Assembly (NCBI RefSeq): GCF_011383005.1
Contig: NZ_CP049935.1
Coordinates: forward strand, 434,001-498,000
DNA length: 64,000 nucleotides
Direction of reading: 5' to 3'
From: Phycicoccus sp. HDW14
GTDB taxonomy: Bacteria; Actinomycetota; Actinomycetes; Actinomycetales; Dermatophilaceae
Shown: positions 27,761 through 37,703 of the stretch, piece by piece
Layout of the letters: every line of letters begins with the position of its first letter
Position numbering within the stretch: position 1 is the stretch's first letter
Position numbers and translations under genes: made by a program
The notes under the pieces: model-generated
What the model was told of the DNA's origin: nothing
The model's database searches: none
What the model saw: the letters and a program-made list of their open reading frames with translations, nothing else

Positions 27761-29100
27761 CCCGCCCCGTCGTCGCACCGCCGGCGCCCTGGTCCTTCCC
27801 CGCGGCCACCGAGCACGTCCTGCCCAACGGGCTGCGGGTGCTGCTGCACGACCTGCCGGGCCAGTACGTCCTCTCGATGCGGGCCGTGGTCCCCACCTCG
27901 CTGGCCACCGAGGACCGCGAGGTCGAGGGTGTCTCCTCGATGATGGCCCGCCTCCTCGACGAGGGGACGCAGGAGCACGACCCCGAGGAGTTCGCCGAGC
28001 TCCTCGAGCGGCACGGCATGGCCATCGGGGCGGGGGTCTCCGACGGCGGCCTCCTCGTCGACGTCGACGTCCCCCAGTCCCACCTCGGCACCGCGGCCCA
28101 CCTCGTCACCGCCGCCCTGGCCACTCCCGTCTTCCCGGAGGACGAGGTGCGCCGCATCCTGCGCAGCCGGCTCGCCGAGATCGAGCAGGAGCGGGCCTCG
28201 GCCGCGCACCGGGCGGCCCGCGAGGTGGCCCGCACCCTCTGGGCCGACACCGACCGCGCCTCGCGCCCCACGGCCGGCACCGTCGAGACCGTCTCGGCGA
28301 TCACCCGCGACCACCTCGTCGAGCGGCACGCCCGCACCGTCGGGCCCCGCGGCGCGACCCTCGTCCTCGCCGGCGACCTCACCGGGCTCCCGGTCCTCGA
28401 CCTGCTCACCGACTCCCTCGGTGCCTGGGAGGCCCCCGACCACGTGCCCCCGCCGGCCGCGCTCGCCCCGGTCCCGGCGGCCGACCGCGCGCGGGTCGTC
28501 GTCGTCGACCGTCCCGGCGCGGTCCAGACCGAGATCGTCGTGGCCTGCCCGGGTCCGGACCGCTCGACGCCGCACGGATGGGCGCCGCACCCCGTCGCCT
28601 CCTTCGTCGTCGGCGGGTCGCCGGGCGCCCGGCTCGACGCGGTCCTGCGCGAGGAGAAGGGCTACACGTACGGCGTGCGGGCCGCCTTCCGCCCCCGGGT
28701 CGCCGGCGGCTCGTTCGTCACCTCGGGCTCGGTGCGCTCCGAGGTCACCGGAGAGGCCGTCGAGATCCTCCTCGGCATCCTCGACGGCGCGCGCGACGGC
28801 TTCACCGCCACCGAGCTGCGCACCGGCGTCGACTTCGTCGGCAAGACCGCGCCGGGGCGCTACGCCACGGCCGACGCCGTCGCCGACGAGACCGCGGCGC
28901 TCGCGCTCGAGGGCCTGCCCCTCGACTTCACGACGCGCAACCTCGCGGCCGTCGCGGCGCTGACCCTCGAGGACCTCGACGCCGCCTACCGGCGCACGGC
29001 GACGGGGGAGTGGACCGTCGTCCTCGTCGGTGACGCCGCCTCCGTCGTGCCCGCGCTCGAGGGACGGGTCCCCGGCCCGGTGACCACCGTTGGCCGCTGA
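27757..29100 (+). CDS. M16 family protein, non-catalytic partner
   Basis: This 447-residue M16-fold protein lacks the HxxEH motif; the equivalent position reads VSSMMARLLDEGTQEHD. The C-terminal half keeps the conserved substrate-binding segment REEKGYTYGVRAAF, the RY-type site of the non-catalytic subunits. GTG 27757 overlaps the stop of the catalytic gene as GTGA, which gives coupled, near-equal synthesis. It overlaps the TTG start of ogt by 11 bases. Confidence 0.85.
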   Translation: MTRPVVAPPAPWSFPAATEHVLPNGLRVLLHDLPGQYVLSMRAVVPTSLATEDREVEGVSSMMARLLDEGTQEHDPEEFAELLERHGMAIGAGVSDGGLLVDVDVPQSHLGTAAHLVTAALATPVFPEDEVRRILRSRLAEIEQERASAAHRAAREVARTLWADTDRASRPTAGTVETVSAITRDHLVERHARTVGPRGATLVLAGDLTGLPVLDLLTDSLGAWEAPDHVPPPAALAPVPAADRARVVVVDRPGAVQTEIVVACPGPDRSTPHGWAPHPVASFVVGGSPGARLDAVLREEKGYTYGVRAAFRPRVAGGSFVTSGSVRSEVTGEAVEILLGILDGARDGFTATELRTGVDFVGKTAPGRYATADAVADETAALALEGLPLDFTTRNLAAVAALTLEDLDAAYRRTATGEWTVVLVGDAASVVPALEGRVPGPVTTVGR

Positions 29101-29605
29101 CCCGGTCGGCGCGCACTCGCTCGTCATGCCGTCGCCGATCGGGCGGCTCGAGCTGCTGGCCCGCGACGAGCACCTCGTCGCCATCGGCTTCGACGCCGCC
29201 CCGGACGGCACGCCCGGCACGCTGCGCGGGGCCTCGCCCGTGCTCGTCGAGGCCCGCCGGCAGCTCGTCGAGTACTTCGCCGGGCGGCTGCGCGTCTTCG
29301 ACCTGCCGCTGCGTCCGCGGGGCACCGACTTCCAGCACCGGGTGTGGGACCTGCTCGCGACCGTCCCCTGGGGCACGACGACGACCTACGGCGCCATCGC
29401 CGACCGGCTGGGGCTGCCGCCGGGGGCCTCCCGCGCGGTGGGGGCGGCCAACGGCGCCAACCCGCTGCCCGTCGTCCTGCCGTGCCACCGGGTGGTCGGC
29501 AGCGACGGGACGCTGACCGGCTACGCGGGCGGGCTGGAGCGCAAGGCCCTGCTGCTGCGCCTCGAGAACGTCGCGACCGAGGCCGACCAGGGCGCCCTCT
29601 TCTAG
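29090..29605 (+). CDS. ogt: Methylated-DNA--protein-cysteine methyltransferase
   Basis: This is a suicide repair protein that transfers the alkyl group from O6-alkylguanine to its own Cys. The active site is VVLPCHRVVGSDG and the DNA-binding segment is GTTTTYGAIADRLG with the arginine finger in ASRAVGAANGANP. It has 171 residues from the TTG at 29090; a shorter start at ATG 29126 is possible. It is probably co-transcribed with the M16 pair and convergent with hisN. Confidence 0.92.
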   Translation: MAADPVGAHSLVMPSPIGRLELLARDEHLVAIGFDAAPDGTPGTLRGASPVLVEARRQLVEYFAGRLRVFDLPLRPRGTDFQHRVWDLLATVPWGTTTTYGAIADRLGLPPGASRAVGAANGANPLPVVLPCHRVVGSDGTLTGYAGGLERKALLLRLENVATEADQGALF

Positions 29606-29627
29606 GACGACAAGTCCTCGGACGACC

Positions 29628-30464
29628 TCAGGCGTGCGGGACCGACGCGGGGCGGCCGTCGGACGCCAGCCGGGCGATGACCTCGTCGTGCAGGAGGCCG
29701 TTGGTCGCGACCGCGTTGCCGCCGAACGGCCCGTCGACGCCCTCGAGCGAGGTGAAGCGGCCACCGGCCTCGGTGACGATGGGCACGAGCGCCGCCATGT
29801 CGTAGAGGGCCAGCTCGGGCTCGGCCGCGATGTCGACCGCCCCCTCGGCGAGCAGCATGTAGGACCAGAAGTCGCCGAAGGCCCGCTCGCGCCAGCAGGC
29901 CCGGCTCAGGGCCAGCACCGCGTCGAGCCGACCGACGTCCGACCACGACGTCGTGCTCGACAGCGAGATGGAGGCGTCCTCGAGGCGGGAGACCCCCGAG
30001 ACGTGGAGGCGCTTGGCGCTGGTCAGGCTGCGTCCGGCCCAGGCGCCGCTGCCGAGCGTGGCCCACCACCGCCGCCCCAGCGCCGGGGCCGCGACGAGGC
30101 CGAGCACCGGCACGCCGTCGTCGACGAGCGCGATGAGGGTGGCCCACACCGGCACGCCCCGGACGTAGTTGTGCGTGCCGTCGATGGGGTCGAGCACCCA
30201 CTGGCGCGGGCTGGAGCCCGTGGGCGGGAGCTCCTCGCCGATGACGGCGTCGCGCGGGCGGGTGCGCTTGAGCTGGCCGCGCACGACCTCCTCGGCCGTG
30301 CGGTCGGCGTCGCTGACGAGGGTCAGGTCGGGCTTGGCCTCGACGTGCAGGTCCTCGGCCCGGAACCGCTCGATGGTGACCCGCTCGACCGCGTCGGCGA
30401 GGACGTGGGCGAGGCGGAGGTCGTCGTCGTAGCCGGGCACGAGCCTCACCGTAGCGGCTCGCAC
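29628..30464 (-). CDS. hisN: Histidinol-phosphatase of the inositol-monophosphatase fold
   Basis: This metal-dependent phosphatase has 278 residues. IMPase motif A is VLDPIDGTHNYVRG, motif B is FGDFWSYMLLAEGAVDIAAEPEL, and the Glu-Glu metal site is AVIGEELPP. FGDFWSYML with HNYVRGVPVW fits the actinobacterial HisN group, which removes phosphate from histidinol phosphate in histidine synthesis; a general inositol or sugar phosphatase role cannot be excluded. GTG 30464 has GGAAG 7 bases upstream, better than the in-frame GTG at 30449. No other his genes are nearby. Confidence 0.82.
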   Translation of the reverse strand: MRAATVRLVPGYDDDLRLAHVLADAVERVTIERFRAEDLHVEAKPDLTLVSDADRTAEEVVRGQLKRTRPRDAVIGEELPPTGSSPRQWVLDPIDGTHNYVRGVPVWATLIALVDDGVPVLGLVAAPALGRRWWATLGSGAWAGRSLTSAKRLHVSGVSRLEDASISLSSTTSWSDVGRLDAVLALSRACWRERAFGDFWSYMLLAEGAVDIAAEPELALYDMAALVPIVTEAGGRFTSLEGVDGPFGGNAVATNGLLHDEVIARLASDGRPASVPHA

Positions 30465-30674
30465 CGAAGATCTTCCGGCGCCGGCGTCGAGTGGGTCGCG
30501 ATCCGGTCACAATCGGGTCTCGGCGCGGTACGGAACTTCCAAACGGCCCGAACGTGGTGTTGTCTGGACCGCGCACGCCGGAGGGCGCTGCCAATCGAGG
30601 TGCACCCGACCGGGGCACCTCAGGGAGATGCCACCCGACACCGGGTGGCGACCACTTCACACAGGAGGACATCC
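30465..30674 (+). other. Upstream region and leader of the peptide ABC importer
   Basis: About 210 bases between the divergent starts of hisN and the peptide-binding protein. A strong ribosome binding site (AGGAGG, 30662-30668) ends it. I cannot pick one promoter with confidence; TACGGA near 30530 is the best -10 candidate. No riboswitch-like structure is evident. Confidence 0.35.
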
Positions 30675-32333
30675 ATGCGAGGAACTGCTCGCACGGTCGC
30701 CGTTGCGGCCATGTCCGCCTTCGCTCTTCTCGCCGCCGGTTGCGGTAGCGGGGACAGCGGGGGCGACCAGAGCTCGGCGGCAGGCGGCAAGACGGGTGGC
30801 GAGATCACCGTCCGTGGCTGCAACCCGGAGAACCCGCTCATCCCCAGCAACACGACGGAGACCTGCGGTGGCAACGTCATCGACGCGATCTTCTCCAAGC
30901 TGGTGCACTACGACGCGGAGACCGCCAAGCCGACGAACGACCTCGCGGAGTCCATCGACACGACGGACAACCAGAACTTCACCGTGAAGCTCAAGACCGG
31001 TCGCAAGTTCCACGACGGCACCGACATCAAGGCCAAGAACTTCGTCGACGCCTGGAACTACGCCGCGTACGGCCCCAACGGCCAGAGCTCCGGCTACTTC
31101 ATGGAGCCCATCGAGGGCTTCGGCGACACCCAGTGCACCGGTGAGGGCGACGACCCGTGCGCCGGCGCCGGCGTGCCGAAGGCCAAGACGCTGACCGGCC
31201 TCAAGGTCGTCGACGACACCACCTTCACGATCAAGACCACCGAGAAGGTCTCGAACCTCCCGGTCCGTCTCGGCTACTCGGCGTTCTCGCCGCTCCCCGA
31301 CGCGTTCTTCACCGACCCGAAGGCCTTCGGTGACAAGCCGATCGGTTCCGGTCCGTACAAGCTCGACGCGTGGAACAAGGAGCAGTCGATCGTCCTGTCC
31401 AAGTTCGCCGACTACAAGGGCGACTTCGGCGGCAAGGTCGACAAGATCACGTTCAAGATCTACCAGCAGTCCGACGCGGCGTACAACGACGTGATCGCGA
31501 ACAACCTGGACATCACGGACGAGATCCCGACCAGCGCGCTCATCGACGAGAAGTACAAGCAGGACCTCCCCGACCGCAACGCGGAGAAGGAGACCGGCGT
31601 CATCCAGACGGTCACCTTCGCGCCGACCAAGGTCGACCCGAACTACGCGGACCCGAAGATCCGTCACGCGATCTCCATGGCGATCGACCGTGACACCATC
31701 GTCAAGCAGATCTTCAACGGCACGCGTCAGCCCGCCACCGGCTGGGTCTCCCCGGTCGTCGACGGCTACAAGGCCGACCAGTGCGGCGAGTGGTGCAAGT
31801 ACGACCCGACCAAGGCCAAGGCCCTCCTCCAGGAGGCCGGCGGCTTCAAGGGTTCCAAGATCACCCTCTCGTACAACGCGGACGCGGCCCACAAGGACTG
31901 GACCGAGGCCACCTGCAACAGCATCAAGCAGGCCCTGGGTGTCGAGTGCGTCGCCACCGGCGTCGTCGACTTCGCCACCTTCCGCACCGAGATCGGTGAG
32001 CGCAAGATGAAGGGCATGTTCCGCACCGGCTGGCAGATGGACTACCCCTCGATCGAGAACTTCCTCGCCCCGATCTTCAAGACCGGCGCGTCCTCGAACG
32101 ACGGCGACTACTCCAACCCGGCGTTCGACAAGCTCCTCTCCGAGGCTGCTGCCGAGCAGGACGCCGCTGCGGCGAACGCGAAGTACCAGGAGGCCGAGGC
32201 GCTCCTCGCGGTCGACATGCCGGCGATCCCCATGTGGTACGGCAAGACCACCATGGGCTGGTCCGACAAGGTCACCGGGGTCAAGATCACGGCCTTCGGC
32301 ACCATCGACTTCACGTCGGTGTCCGTCAAGTGA
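30675..32333 (+). CDS. Peptide ABC transporter substrate-binding lipoprotein
   Basis: This is a family 5 solute-binding protein of 552 residues that captures oligopeptides outside the membrane and delivers them to the permease genes downstream. The signal peptide ends in the lipobox LLAAGC, so Cys23 should be lipidated. Family segments include NFTVKLKTGRKFHDGT, GSGPYKL and IRHAISMAIDRDTIVKQIFNG. Codon use here is more even and includes more T-ending codons than in the neighbours, as expected for a highly expressed gene. A strong hairpin follows it, and the permease genes have their own promoter-like box, so the binding protein is probably made in excess. Confidence 0.92.
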   Translation: MRGTARTVAVAAMSAFALLAAGCGSGDSGGDQSSAAGGKTGGEITVRGCNPENPLIPSNTTETCGGNVIDAIFSKLVHYDAETAKPTNDLAESIDTTDNQNFTVKLKTGRKFHDGTDIKAKNFVDAWNYAAYGPNGQSSGYFMEPIEGFGDTQCTGEGDDPCAGAGVPKAKTLTGLKVVDDTTFTIKTTEKVSNLPVRLGYSAFSPLPDAFFTDPKAFGDKPIGSGPYKLDAWNKEQSIVLSKFADYKGDFGGKVDKITFKIYQQSDAAYNDVIANNLDITDEIPTSALIDEKYKQDLPDRNAEKETGVIQTVTFAPTKVDPNYADPKIRHAISMAIDRDTIVKQIFNGTRQPATGWVSPVVDGYKADQCGEWCKYDPTKAKALLQEAGGFKGSKITLSYNADAAHKDWTEATCNSIKQALGVECVATGVVDFATFRTEIGERKMKGMFRTGWQMDYPSIENFLAPIFKTGASSNDGDYSNPAFDKLLSEAAAEQDAAAANAKYQEAEALLAVDMPAIPMWYGKTTMGWSDKVTGVKITAFGTIDFTSVSVK

Positions 32334-32365
32334 TCTGAGGAACCGTCAGGTCCCTCTCCACACGT

Positions 32366-32400
32366 CGTCGGCCTGTCAGCGCACTGCTGGCAGGCCGACG
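32366..32400 (+). terminator. Hairpin between binding-protein and permease genes
   Basis: CGTCGGCCTGTCAGC and GCTGGCAGGCCGACG form a 15-pair stem (one G-T) around GCACT. It could stop or slow transcription between the binding-protein gene and the permease genes, or stabilise the upstream message. Confidence 0.65.
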
Positions 32401-32467
32401 GCCGTGTCGGGGCGATGGTGCGTCAGGATGCCGGGTCCCGGCGCTACCACCGTCTCAGTGCATGGTC

Positions 32468-32473
32468 TAGGTT
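32468..32473 (+). promoter_or_regulatory. Possible -10 box of the peptide permease genes
   Basis: TAGGTT in the 200-base spacer after the hairpin could start a separate transcript for the four downstream genes. No clear -35 box is seen. Confidence 0.35.
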
Positions 32474-32545
32474 CATCCCGGTAACCCAACCCGACGCCGC
32501 CGTCGCAACACCCGACAGGGCGTCCCGAGTCTTCAGGAGGTGACG

Positions 32546-33475
32546 GTGGGCACTTACATCATCCGACGGATCCTCCAGATGATCCCGGTGGTCCTGGGCG
32601 CCACGTTCCTCATCTTCGCGATGGTCTTCGCCCTACCGGGCGACCCCGTCGCGGGCAAGTGCGGAGAGCGTCCGTGCTCGCCGGCCTACCGGGCGGCGTA
32701 CATCCAGAAGTACAACCTCGACAAGCCGCTGCCGGTCCAGTACGGCAAGTACGTCCTCAACCTCGCCAAGGGCGACCTCGGGACGACGTCGAACAACATC
32801 CCGGTCGCCGACCAGCTCAAGCTGCGCGTCCCGGTCACCGCCAAGCTGGCCCTCATGTCGGTCATCATCGAGGCCGGCATCGGCATCCTCGCGGGTGTCG
32901 TGACAGGGATCCGCAGAGGTGGGTTCCTCGACAACCTCATCCTCGTGTCGACCCTCGTGCTCATCTCGATCCCCATCTTCGTCATCGGGTACGTGGCCCA
33001 GCTCTACCTCGGCGTCAAGCTCGGGTGGTTCGAGGTCACGGTCACCTCCTCGACGCCGTCGGTCTACCAGCTGCTGCTGCCGGCCATCGTGCTGGGCTCG
33101 GTCTCCGTCGCCTACGTCGCGCGCCTGATGCGCACCAACCTCGTCGAGAACCTGCGCGCCGACTACGTGCGCACCGCCGTGGCCAAGGGCCTGACGAAGC
33201 GTCGCGCCATCGGCCTGCACGCCCTGCGCAACTCGCTCATCCCCGTGGTCACCTTCATCGGGTTCGACTTCGGCGCGCTGCTCGGTGGCGCGGTCGTCAC
33301 CGAGGGCATCTTCAACATCCCGGGCATCGGCGGCTACGTGTTCCGCGCCATCCGGGCCCGCGACGGTGCCTCCGTCGTCGGCGCGGTGACGCTGCTCGTC
33401 ATCGTCTACCTCGTCGCCAACCTGCTCGTCGACCTCCTGTACGGCCTGCTCGACCCGAGGATCAGCCATGAGTGA
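32546..33475 (+). CDS. Peptide ABC transporter permease (DppB-type)
   Basis: This 309-residue inner-membrane permease has six hydrophobic segments, the first at residues 5-27 with the DppB-type opening YIIRRILQMIPVVLGAT. The EAA loop that contacts the ATPases is TNLVENLRADYVRTAVAKGL. GTG 32546 is chosen with AGGAGG 5 bases upstream; the ORF could begin two codons earlier, inside the ribosome binding site. It overlaps the second permease gene by 8 bases. Confidence 0.9.
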   Translation: MGTYIIRRILQMIPVVLGATFLIFAMVFALPGDPVAGKCGERPCSPAYRAAYIQKYNLDKPLPVQYGKYVLNLAKGDLGTTSNNIPVADQLKLRVPVTAKLALMSVIIEAGIGILAGVVTGIRRGGFLDNLILVSTLVLISIPIFVIGYVAQLYLGVKLGWFEVTVTSSTPSVYQLLLPAIVLGSVSVAYVARLMRTNLVENLRADYVRTAVAKGLTKRRAIGLHALRNSLIPVVTFIGFDFGALLGGAVVTEGIFNIPGIGGYVFRAIRARDGASVVGAVTLLVIVYLVANLLVDLLYGLLDPRISHE

Positions 33476-34393
33476 CGCCGCCATCGCCGAGACCACCGTC
33501 GCCGCCTCCGCGCCCGACGCCGGTGACACCGGCCCGGCCCGGTCCCTGACGTCCGACGCCTGGCGCAGCATGCGCCGCAACCCGCTGTTCTGGATCTCCT
33601 CGGCGCTCATCGCGCTGTTCGTCCTCATGGCGGTCTGGCCGAGCCTGTTCACGAGCACCGACCCCACCGAGGCGATCCTCAAGGACGCCCGCGTCGGGCC
33701 CAACGCGAACGCCTGGTTCGGGCGCGAGATCCAGGGCTACGACATCTACGCCCGCTGCATCTACGGCGCCCGCGCCTCGATCCTCGTCGGCCTGCTGACG
33801 ACCATCCTCACGACCCTCATCGGGGCATCGTGGGCGTGTTCGCCGGGTACGCCGGCGGGTGGGTCGACACCGTGCTCTCGCGGCTCGGCGACATCTTCTT
33901 CGCCATCCCGCTGCTGCTCGGTGCGGTCATCGTGCTCGTCACGCTGCCGGCCACGGACAACTACTTCCTCATCGTCCTCAAGGTCGTCGTCGCGCTCGTC
34001 GTGCTCGGCTGGCCGAGCATGGCCCGCCTGATGCGCAGCAGCGTCATCCAGGTCAAGCCCAACGACTACGTGCAGGCCGCCCGCGCCCTCGGCGCGAGCC
34101 CGTGGCGGGTCATCCGCTCGCACATCGTGCCGAACGCGCTGGCCCCGATGATCGTCGTCGCGACGATCAACCTCGGTGCCTACATCTCGGCCGAGGCGAC
34201 GCTGTCCTACCTCGGCATCGGCCTCCAGCCGCCCACCGTCTCGTGGGGCGTCGACATCAGCGCCGCGGTCGTCGGCATGCGCACCACCCCGCACATGCTG
34301 TTCTTCCCCAGCCTGTTCCTGTCCCTCGCGGTGCTCGCGTTCATCATGCTCGGTGACGTGGTCCGTGACGCCCTCGACCCGAAGAACCGGTGA
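33468..34393 (+). CDS. Peptide ABC transporter permease (DppC-type, one apparent frameshift)
   Basis: This is the second permease subunit, 308 residues after correction. It has an N-terminal cytosolic extension, then the DppC-type SMRRNPLFWISSALIALFVL membrane segment and a family loop with the EAA motif VQAARALGASPWRVI. The frame changes near 33823, in a GGGGC stretch after TTLIG, and continues as VGVFAGYAGGW; one restored base joins both halves. The ATG overlaps the end of the first permease gene, and the ATPase genes follow. Confidence 0.88.
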
Positions 34394-34403
34394 AGGAGAC
34401 GTC

Positions 34404-35441
34404 ATGACGGTTCAGGACACCACCCGGACGGACGACGGCCGGGTCCGCTACGAGCCCCAGGACGGGGTGCTGCTCGAGGTCGACGACCTGTTCGTCGAGT
34501 TCCACACCCCCGACGGGGTCGCGACGGCCATCAACGGCGTCTCCTTCGACCTGCGCCAGGGCGAGTCCCTGGCCATCCTCGGGGAGTCGGGCTCCGGCAA
34601 GTCGGTCACCGCCCAGGCCATCATGGGCATCCTCGACATGCCCCCGGCGGTCATCCCCCACGGTCACATCCGCTACTGCGGCCAGGACCTGCTGACCATG
34701 CCCGACGAGCAGCGGCGCAAGACCCGCGGCCCGGAGATCTCGATGATCTTCCAGGACGCGCTCTCATCGCTGAACCCGGTCTTCCCGGTCGGCTGGCAGA
34801 TCGCCGAGATGTTCCGCGTGCACCGGGGGATGAACAAGTCCGACGCGCTCCAGCAGGCCATCCGGCTCATGGAGCGGGTGCAGATCCCCGCCGCGCGCGA
34901 GCGCGTCAAGGCCTACCCGCACCAGTTCTCGGGCGGCATGCGCCAGCGCATCATGATCGCGATGGCCATCGCGCTCGACCCGGCGGTGCTCATCGCCGAC
35001 GAGCCGACCACGGCCCTCGACGTCACGGTGCAGGCCCAGATCATGAACCTCCTGCAGGAGCTGCAGGAGGAGCGCCAGATGGGCCTCATCCTCATCACCC
35101 ACGACCTCGGGGTCGTCGCCGACGTCGCCGACCGGATCACGGTGATGTACGCCGGCCGGCTCGTCGAGAAGGCCGAGGTCGACGAGCTGTACGCGTCTCC
35201 GGCACACCCGTACACGCGCGGGCTGCTCGAGTCGATCCCGCGCCTGGACCAGAAGGGCCAGACCCTCGCGGCGATCGGTGGGCTCCCGCCGAACCTCATG
35301 CGGATCCCGTCGGGCTGTGCGTTCAACCCGCGCTGCCGGATGGCCCGGGACATCTGCCGTACCGACTGTCCCGAGCTGCGGGAGGTCACCCCGGGCCGGT
35401 TCTCGGCCTGCCACTTCGCCGAGGAGGTCGTCGATGCCTGA
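34404..35441 (+). CDS. Peptide ABC transporter ATPase (DppD-type)
   Basis: This 345-residue ATPase has Walker [11 protein letters not shown]-loop [11 protein letters not shown], signature FSGGMRQRI, Walker [12 protein letters not shown] and the switch His in ILITHDLG. The C-terminal oligopeptide-transporter extension contains [20 protein letters not shown], whose four Cys suggest an Fe-S or metal site as in other DppD/OppD proteins. The ATG follows AAGGAGAC. It forms a heterodimer with the next gene, which it overlaps by 8 bases. Confidence 0.92.
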   Translation: MTVQDTTRTDDGRVRYEPQDGVLLEVDDLFVEFHTPDGVATAINGVSFDLRQGESLAILGESGSGKSVTAQAIMGILDMPPAVIPHGHIRYCGQDLLTMPDEQRRKTRGPEISMIFQDALSSLNPVFPVGWQIAEMFRVHRGMNKSDALQQAIRLMERVQIPAARERVKAYPHQFSGGMRQRIMIAMAIALDPAVLIADEPTTALDVTVQAQIMNLLQELQEERQMGLILITHDLGVVADVADRITVMYAGRLVEKAEVDELYASPAHPYTRGLLESIPRLDQKGQTLAAIGGLPPNLMRIPSGCAFNPRCRMARDICRTDCPELREVTPGRFSACHFAEEVVDA

Positions 35442-36645
35442 GGTCGTCCTCAGCGCCCAGAACCTGGTCAAGCACTACCCCATCCGCAAGGGGGTGCTGC
35501 GCCGCACGGTGGGTCAGGTCAAGGCCGTCGACGGTGTGAGCTTCGAGCTGCACAAGGGCGAGACGCTCGGCATCGTCGGTGAGTCCGGCTGCGGCAAGTC
35601 GACCCTCGGCCGGCTGCTCATGCGGCTCGAGGAGCCGACGGCGGGCCAGGTGTTCTTCGAGGGCCAGGACTGGTCCGGCGCCTCGCCGCGGGAGACCCGG
35701 CACCTGCGCCGGAACATCCAGATCGTCTTCCAGGACCCGTACACCTCGCTCAACCCGAGGATGACGGTCGGCGACATCATCGGTGAGCCGTTCGAGATCC
35801 ACGGCGACGTGGTCCCGAAGGGTGGTCGGCGCCAGCGGGTCCAGGAGCTCCTCGAGCTCGTGGGCCTCAACCCCGAGCACATCCACCGCTACCCGCACCA
35901 GTTCTCCGGCGGCCAGCGCCAGCGCATCGGCATCGCGCGCGGCATCGCGCTCAACCCGCGCGTGCTCATCTGCGACGAGCCGGTCTCGGCCCTCGACGTC
36001 TCCGTCCAGGCCCAGGTCGTCAACCTCATGGAGAAGCTGCAGGACGAGCTGGGGCTGGCCTACGTCTTCATCGCCCACGACCTCTCGGTCGTGCGCCACA
36101 TCTCGGACCGGGTCGGGGTCATGTACCTCGGCCGGATGGCCGAGATCGGCGAGGAGGACGAGGTCTACTCGCGGCCGACGCACCCGTACACGCAGGCCCT
36201 GCTGTCGGCCGTGCCGGTGCCCGACCCGACGCTGCGCGGCAAGCGCGACCAGATCGTGCTCGTCGGTGACGTGCCGTCGCCGGCGAACCCGCCGAGCGGC
36301 TGCCGCTTCCACACCCGCTGCTGGAAGGCCCAGGACACCTGCAAGACCCTCGAGCCCGAGCTCGAGCCGCGGCCCGACGGCCACGGCGAGCACCTCTCGG
36401 CGTGCCACTTCGCCGAGCCGCGGGTCATCGTCGAGACGGTCGACGTCAGCGACCTCCAGCCCGACGCACGGTTCGTCAGCACCGAGACCGACGACGCCGG
36501 TGCCGGCTTCGGGGTCGAGGGCGGCGGCGAGGAGCTCGACAGCGGTCAGGCCGAGGACCGGGCCCGTCCGCCGGCCACCGAGGACGCCGTGCGCCCGTCG
36601 GACCCGACCCGCGTGGTCGAGGACACCACCGACAACCCGCGCTGA
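35434..36645 (+). CDS. Peptide ABC transporter ATPase (DppF-type)
   Basis: This is the partner ATPase of 403 residues. Walker A is [10 protein letters not shown]-loop [13 protein letters not shown], signature FSGGQRQRI, Walker [12 protein letters not shown], and switch His FIAHDLS. The Cys-rich segment [15 protein letters not shown] follows the core. The last 65 residues form an unusual acidic, disordered tail (rich in Asp, Glu, Pro, Gly) that standard DppF proteins lack. It ends the operon at a strong bidirectional hairpin. Confidence 0.9.
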   Translation: MPEVVLSAQNLVKHYPIRKGVLRRTVGQVKAVDGVSFELHKGETLGIVGESGCGKSTLGRLLMRLEEPTAGQVFFEGQDWSGASPRETRHLRRNIQIVFQDPYTSLNPRMTVGDIIGEPFEIHGDVVPKGGRRQRVQELLELVGLNPEHIHRYPHQFSGGQRQRIGIARGIALNPRVLICDEPVSALDVSVQAQVVNLMEKLQDELGLAYVFIAHDLSVVRHISDRVGVMYLGRMAEIGEEDEVYSRPTHPYTQALLSAVPVPDPTLRGKRDQIVLVGDVPSPANPPSGCRFHTRCWKAQDTCKTLEPELEPRPDGHGEHLSACHFAEPRVIVETVDVSDLQPDARFVSTETDDAGAGFGVEGGGEELDSGQAEDRARPPATEDAVRPSDPTRVVEDTTDNPR

Positions 36646-36656
36646 CCCTGCGCCAC

Positions 36657-36697
36657 GACGGCCGCGGGTGAGGACCTACTCCTCGCCCGCGGCCGTC
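36657..36697. terminator. Bidirectional terminator between the importer operon and rsgA
   Basis: GACGGCCGCGGGTGAGGA and TCCTCGCCCGCGGCCGTC form an 18-pair stem with one G-T pair and loop CCTAC. It overlaps the last codons of rsgA and serves both convergent transcripts. Confidence 0.75.
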
Positions 36698-37703
36698 CGC
36701 GTGCGCAGGAGCCGTCGCAGCGACTCCAGCCGCGCCGGGCCGGCGGGGCCGGCCGCGCCGCTCGCGACGAAGGCGTCGAGGGCGCACTCCTCCTCGTCGT
36801 GGGTGCAGCCGCGCGGGCACTCCTCGGTGCCGGGCTCGAGGTCGGGGAAGTGCGTGACGATGCGGGCCGGGTCGACGTGCGCCAGCCCGAAGGAGCGCAC
36901 GCCGGGGGTGTCGACGACCCAGCCGTCGTCGTCGGGCAGGGGAGGGAGACCGCTGAGGTCGAGGTGTGCCGGCCGCGTCCGGTGACGTCGTTGACGACCC
37001 CGACGGCGCGCAGGGCGTCGGGCACCAGGGCGTTGACGATCGTCGACTTGCCGACGCCGGAGTGCCCGACGAGGACGCTGACCCGCCCGGACAGGGCCTC
37101 GAGCACGGCGTCGAGCCCGACGATCGTGCCGTTCGGACCGCGCGAGGTGACGACGGCGCGTACCGAGAGCGGGGCGTACTGCTCGAGGAACGGCGCGGGG
37201 TCGATGAGGTCGGCCTTGGTGAGCAGCAGGAGGGGCTCCATCCCCGCGTCGTAGGCGGCGACGAGGCAGCGGTCGATGAGCCGGGGCCGCGGCTCGGGGT
37301 TGGTGAGCGCGGACACCACGACGAGCTGGTCGGCGTTGGCGACGAGGACCCGCTCGACGGGGTCGGTGTCGTCGGCGGTGCGCCGCAGCACCGTGATGCG
37401 CGGGGAGACCCGCACGATGCGGGCCAGGCTGCCCTCGGCGCCCGAGGTGTCGCCGACGAGGTGCACCTCGTCGCCGACGACGATGCCCTTGCGACCGAGC
37501 TCGCGGGCCCGCATCGCCGTGACGTCGTGGCGGCCGCCGTCGTCGCCGACGAGGACCCGGTAGCGCCCGCGGTCGACCCCGAGCACCCGCCCCGACACGG
37601 CGTCGGCGTGGGCCGGTCGTTCCTTGGTGCGGGGCCGCGAGCCACGCCGGTTGGGGCGGATGCGGACGTCGGACTCGTCGTAGTCGCGCGAGGACCTCGC
37701 CAT
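36676..37703 (-). CDS. rsgA: Ribosome small-subunit GTPase RsgA (one apparent frameshift)
   Basis: This is a circularly permuted GTPase that helps mature the 30S subunit. The motif order is G4 first (LLLTKADL), then G1 (GHSGVGKST) and G3 (VVDTPGVRSFG). A zinc site follows (ECPRGCTHDEEEC). An OB fold at the N-terminus begins around GRVLGVDRGRYRVLVGD. The frame changes in the GGGG run at 36939-36942, between HTSTSAVSLP and LPDDDGWVVDTPG; the corrected protein has 342 residues. Its ATG overlaps the aroA stop as ATGA, a pairing often seen in actinobacteria. Confidence 0.9.
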
